Below, in pieces: positions 60,629-64,000 of a stretch of 64,000 bases of DNA (positions are counted from its first letter, which is position 1; each line of letters starts with the position of its first letter). The notes beneath the pieces were generated by a model that was not told the DNA's origin, did not search any database, and saw nothing but the letters and a program-made list of their open reading frames with translations. Both the position numbers and the translations under genes were made by a program. Source of the DNA: Emticicia sp. BO119 (GTDB lineage Bacteria; Bacteroidota; Bacteroidia; Cytophagales; Spirosomataceae); NCBI RefSeq assembly GCF_013912375.1, contig NZ_JACETV010000005.1, forward strand, positions 186,001 through 250,000. The letters run 5' to 3'.

Positions 60629-61333
60629 ATGAAAAAAATCGTCCTGTTTTGCTGTTTATTAGGCACTTCTAATGCTTTTGCTCAATCATTTATTCCTGCC
60701 TTTGACCGTTTTTCCGGCAAAGAAATCGCCTACATTAATTTAGAAGATGGTACTAAAGTAGAAGGTACTATTGATAATATTGACCGCAAAAAAGGTCTGA
60801 TAGAAGAAATAGTTATTCAGCCCACCGGAGAAAAGAAAAAACGCAAGATTAAAGCTGAAGACATTAAAACTATGTACTTGCCAGCCAGCGGGTACAACAA
60901 ATTTGTCAATTCTACCGAACAGGCATTTAATGCCCAGAAATGGAAAGACAATAATGTAAATATGGAAATCATCAACAAGGGGTATGCTTATTTTGAGAAA
61001 TCAACCGTTGGTATCAAAAAAGACGTTGAAACCTTATTAATGCAAATGGTGAATCCTTCGTTCAGCCAGAAAATCAAGGTTTACCATGACCCTCGTGCAC
61101 AGGAAAGCATGCGTTTTGGCGTGGCAGGTATCACAATGGCTGGTGGCGATGATAAATCATATTATGTAAAAGTAGGTGATGCTGCCGCAGTAAAAATAAA
61201 AAAGACCGATTATGATAAAGCCTATCTGGGTCTATATAAAGATTGTCCTGAATTGTTGAAGAAAATCAAAGACGACCATCGTTGGGTAAAATTCGACGAG
61301 CATCTATGGGCTTATACTACTGAGTGTAATTAA
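60629..61333 (+). CDS. Secreted protein of unknown function
   Basis: A 234-aa product from the ATG at 60629 (MKKIVLFCCLLGTSNAFA); an ATG nine bases upstream is also possible. The signal peptide ends near residue 19. The mature part has AYINLEDGTKVEGTIDNIDRKK, a strand-rich opening similar to LSM/SH3-like folds, then a helical middle, and a CPELLKKIKDDHRWVKFDEHLW C-terminus. I do not recognise the family. A TATTTTTG -7 box at 60561-60568 is plausible. Confidence 0.72.
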   Translation: MKKIVLFCCLLGTSNAFAQSFIPAFDRFSGKEIAYINLEDGTKVEGTIDNIDRKKGLIEEIVIQPTGEKKKRKIKAEDIKTMYLPASGYNKFVNSTEQAFNAQKWKDNNVNMEIINKGYAYFEKSTVGIKKDVETLLMQMVNPSFSQKIKVYHDPRAQESMRFGVAGITMAGGDDKSYYVKVGDAAAVKIKKTDYDKAYLGLYKDCPELLKKIKDDHRWVKFDEHLWAYTTECN

Positions 61334-61415
61334 AACACAACAAGCATTAAACAGAAAAATGTAAGCCTGAAAATATAAAATTTAAAAGTTCACATTTTTC
61401 TGTTTATGAAGGCTT

Positions 61416-62954
61416 TTACTTCTGGCTCGCCTGATAGTTATCCCAGAATTCAAACTGTGCTTTGAAAGGCAGCCTTTCTGTGACAGGTGTATCGCCAAAT
61501 ATCATGGCTTGTGGATTTCTGGCATTAAATGCTTTCCATTCGGGTAAACCTTTGCCATTGGGATTGCCAGTTTTAGCGAAGTTCACCCAGTATGACGACA
61601 TCTGGTCTTCCAGTTTTCGGTCAGCTTCTGTAAAAGGCCTATCCCAGTTTCTTAGTGTATGTAAAGCATAGCCAAACTCTGCTGAGTGGAATGCTCCAAA
61701 ATCAGGCTTGTCAGAATGTTGAGGTGGTACGTGCTTGAAAAAGTACAGATACGATTTCTTCTTCCCTTTAGAGGCTTGCAATTTTGCCCATGTATAATTC
61801 TGCCAGGCAAAAAGGGTGTGTCCACCAACTTCTATTTGAGATTCTTTGGCTTCTGCATCAGTATTGGCAGGATATGCTTTCAGAAAATCATTGGCCATAG
61901 TGCCATATTTCTTCTCGGCATCTGCTTTAAATTCTGCAGCTGTCAGAGTTTTAGGAGAGGGAAATCTATCACCTGCATTCCAGCCTGTTAGCAAAGGTAC
62001 ATCGTTTTGTTTATCGTTAGAGAAAATGCTGTACATATCCCCTACAATTACATAATTATCTAATACCGGACTGGTAATTCCACCTCCTGCTTTCAATATC
62101 TCTTCTGACGATTTGGCTCTTAAATCTGCAATTGAATTAGCCTGCAATTTCTTTGCAAAAGCTACACCTGTTTGCTCAGCATCAGCTACAGATTTCATTC
62201 GAAGAGAAATGCCGAACATACCACCACTCTCTGCAATGGCTCTATGAAATAATCCTTTCGCTAAAGGCGATGCCATTAATACATTCACACTAAATGCCCC
62301 TGCTGATTGCCCTGAAAGTGTTACATTATTCGGGTTTCCGCCAAAGGCTGCTATATTTTTCTTCACCCATTCAAAGGCAGCAATCTGGTCGAGGAAGGCA
62401 AAGTTTCCTACCCCTTTTCCATTGGTTTCTTTGGTTAAATCAGGATGTGCCAGAAAACCGAAAACACCCACACGATAGTTTATCGTTACAAACACTACAC
62501 CTTTTTTAGCTAAATCCTCTCCGTCATATAAAGGCACTGACCCTGAGCCACTTGAAAAACCTCCGCCATGAATCCACACAATCACAGGTCTTTTTTCATT
62601 GGCTGATTTAGCTGCAGTCCATACATTCAGATATAAACAATCTTCACTTAATAGTTCAGGTGGAGCCAGAAACTCTGTTGTGTACATCATAAACGGCGCT
62701 GGTTTCGGTTGCATGGCACTGGCCGAAAAAGTATCACATTTCCGTACACCCTGCCAGTTGGCAACAGGTTGCGGGGCTCTCCATCTTAAGTCACCTATCG
62801 GGGGAGCGGCAAACGGAATTCCTTTAAAAACATTTACTCCATTGCTATAAATACCTGACACAATTCCATTTTTTATAGCCACTGTTTCAAAAGGCACTTT
62901 TGATTGTGCCTTAGCAAAAAAAACTATTAAATATAGAAACAGAATTTTCTTCAT
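61416..62954 (-). CDS. Secreted type-B carboxylesterase
   Basis: A 512-aa alpha/beta hydrolase with signal peptide LFLYLIVFFAKA then QSKVP. The nucleophile elbow GQSAGAF (Ser near residue 214), oxyanion-hole IVWIHGGGFSSGSG, N-terminal FKGIPFAAPPIGDLRWRAPQ and C-terminal histidine in FGAFHSAEFGYAL all fit carboxylesterase type B. It hydrolyses carboxylic esters, probably in the periplasm or outside the cell. Its start is 8 bp after the stop of the upstream FG-GAP/VCBS gene, so the two are cotranscribed. Family secure; preferred ester unknown. Confidence 0.92.
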   Translation of the reverse strand: MKKILFLYLIVFFAKAQSKVPFETVAIKNGIVSGIYSNGVNVFKGIPFAAPPIGDLRWRAPQPVANWQGVRKCDTFSASAMQPKPAPFMMYTTEFLAPPELLSEDCLYLNVWTAAKSANEKRPVIVWIHGGGFSSGSGSVPLYDGEDLAKKGVVFVTINYRVGVFGFLAHPDLTKETNGKGVGNFAFLDQIAAFEWVKKNIAAFGGNPNNVTLSGQSAGAFSVNVLMASPLAKGLFHRAIAESGGMFGISLRMKSVADAEQTGVAFAKKLQANSIADLRAKSSEEILKAGGGITSPVLDNYVIVGDMYSIFSNDKQNDVPLLTGWNAGDRFPSPKTLTAAEFKADAEKKYGTMANDFLKAYPANTDAEAKESQIEVGGHTLFAWQNYTWAKLQASKGKKKSYLYFFKHVPPQHSDKPDFGAFHSAEFGYALHTLRNWDRPFTEADRKLEDQMSSYWVNFAKTGNPNGKGLPEWKAFNARNPQAMIFGDTPVTERLPFKAQFEFWDNYQASQK

Positions 62955-62962
62955 AGTTTATA

Positions 62963-64000
62963 TCAAGGTTTGATTGTACGATTTCTTAATAATAAAAAAG
63001 CAGTATCTTTCCGGGCTATATCCTGACTATACTGTTTGCTCCAGTCAAGGCTTCCGATAATCAGGTCGTCATCGCCATCTCCGTCAATATCTCCTGCAGC
63101 CATTGTCAACCACTTACCAGCATTTACCTCTTTTATGGTATAGGGCCTGAAGCTTAATTTCCCCTGACCTTCCAGATAGACAAATCCTTCTTGTGGCTGG
63201 TTTTTCTTATCAGCGAAATACGAAATGGTCGCAATATCTATGTCGCCATCTCTATCAAAATCTCTGGCAATGGCTTTATAGCAACCATTAATCGGAAAGA
63301 AAAACGCCTGTTTGAATTGATTCTTACCATTGTTCAGATAAGCATAAACCCCATGATAATTTTTCAGCACATGCCTTGTCAAATCAGCATTATCTCCATT
63401 GACATACAGAATATCTTTATAACCATCTTTATTCAAATCTATCATTTCAAAATAACATGAACCATAAACAGACGGAAAGCGTAAAATCTCCTTCGTATCA
63501 AATTCGCCGTTACCTTTATTCATAAACAGAAAGATTCCTTCCTGAGCCTGGGCAAATAGTACCCAGATATCAGGTAAGCCATCCTTGTTTTCATCAGTGA
63601 TATAGGCTTTAATAGCCCCAGGTAATTCCCTGATTACTTTTTTAACATAGCCCTTATTTTGCAGATTTTTATACCAGGCCAACACTCCGTTTTTATTCCC
63701 AAAACTACAAATCAATTGGTCTTTATAACCATCATTATCTAAATCAACCGCTATGCTTTGCACAGGTCTTTGCAGGCTATCTATCAATGCTTTACTTTGA
63801 ACAGTGGCATTAAAATCTAATAACTTGCCTTTCCTGAAATCATTCGGATGCATAAGGCCAATACTTGTCATAAATCCACTCCTTACCCCTGCCTTTTTCA
63901 AATCCTCGCTAAAATCAATATCTACAATAGTAGCTTTAAGTTTTCTTGATGAAACAGGTTTCAGGTTTTTGTCAAATACACTGAGCGAACTGTCAAAATA
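62963..64000 (-). CDS. FG-GAP/VCBS repeat protein, 5' end beyond the window
   Basis: The frame is open to the right edge, 345 codons plus stop, so the start is outside. The visible part has five calcium-binding Dx[DN]xDG-type loops (DLDNDGYKD, DENKDGLPD, DLNKDGYKD, DFDRDGDID, DIDGDGDDD), the hallmark of the FG-GAP/VCBS beta-propeller. The apparent internal TTG start is not the real start because in-frame sequence continues upstream. Such propellers are extracellular and often fused to catalytic domains, which would lie in the missing part. It precedes the carboxylesterase by 8 bp. Confidence 0.85.
   Translation of the reverse strand, partial: YFDSSLSVFDKNLKPVSSRKLKATIVDIDFSEDLKKAGVRSGFMTSIGLMHPNDFRKGKLLDFNATVQSKALIDSLQRPVQSIAVDLDNDGYKDQLICSFGNKNGVLAWYKNLQNKGYVKKVIRELPGAIKAYITDENKDGLPDIWVLFAQAQEGIFLFMNKGNGEFDTKEILRFPSVYGSCYFEMIDLNKDGYKDILYVNGDNADLTRHVLKNYHGVYAYLNNGKNQFKQAFFFPINGCYKAIARDFDRDGDIDIATISYFADKKNQPQEGFVYLEGQGKLSFRPYTIKEVNAGKWLTMAAGDIDGDGDDDLIIGSLDWSKQYSQDIARKDTAFLLLRNRTIKP

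Noticed and set aside
1-64000. tRNA, rRNA, prophage or insertion-sequence genes
   Set aside because: No cloverleaf-like sequences, transposase, integrase or phage structural proteins were recognised anywhere in the window.

Overview
The window is 64 kb of a chromosome from a member of the Bacteroidota, most likely order Cytophagales. The evidence is a Bacteroidota-type RNA polymerase omega subunit, a TamL-type lipoprotein paired with TamB, a DUF4835/PorD protein, many DUF2911, NIPSNAP, ELWxxDGT and DUF885 proteins, and promoters of the TTG-N19-21-TAnnTTTG type. Base composition is about 40% GC. No phage, plasmid, insertion sequence, tRNA or rRNA was recognised. The content is mostly housekeeping and envelope genes, and the genus was not determined.

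Layout. 1-592: the 3'-truncated end of a SanA/YdcF-like gene, then a 0.9 kb empty stretch. 1.5-4.3 kb: an amidohydrolase/M20 peptidase pair. 4.3-7 kb: small secreted or zinc-ribbon proteins. 7.2-12 kb: a GNAT-like protein, a PfkB kinase, two SDRs around a Crp-like regulator, and a viroplasmin-type RNase H. 12.7-14.6 kb: alanine dehydrogenase divergent from an Lrp regulator. 15.1-17.8 kb: hemL, bamD, rpoZ. 18.2-28 kb: a YncE-phosphoesterase fusion, then tamL and tamB on the minus strand. 28.2-30.5 kb: coaBC and DUF4835/porD. 30.8-32.1 kb: a gene-free stretch with an unusual repeat cluster and hairpins. 32.1-41.6 kb: sialidase-like protein, FMN-dependent glutamate synthase-like protein, DUF885 protein, ClC channel, hemF, SDR, hisC. 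41.6-48.9 kb: a lipoprotein, an M61 peptidase, DUF2911-TPR, PhzF, mtgA, and a thioredoxin-like protein. 49.1-54.6 kb: a giant 1851-aa repeat protein. 55-64 kb: a second DUF2911 protein divergent from a membrane-bound HTH protein, a P1 (DmpA) peptidase, a small lipoprotein, a GMC oxidoreductase, a secreted protein, a carboxylesterase, and a partial FG-GAP/VCBS protein.

How the genes fit together. Outer-membrane biogenesis is well represented (bamD, tamL-tamB, mtgA, and porD for type IX secretion). The order bamD-rpoZ-coaBC-DUF4835, usually compact in this phylum, is split here by a 10 kb block with tamB-tamL. hemL and hemF belong to heme synthesis but lie 23 kb apart. Many proteins carry signal peptides or lipoboxes, as expected of a heterotroph that processes polymers and peptides in its periplasm.

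Most unusual features: a cluster of five 15-16 bp repeats (consensus CTCAATAGCAATTGTC) at 31.41-31.79 kb beside a long hairpin and a strong terminator; two copies of a roughly 140-bp palindromic intergenic element at 8.4 and 40.4 kb in opposite orientation; and a bamD start codon placed so close to its -7 box that its mRNA should be almost leaderless.
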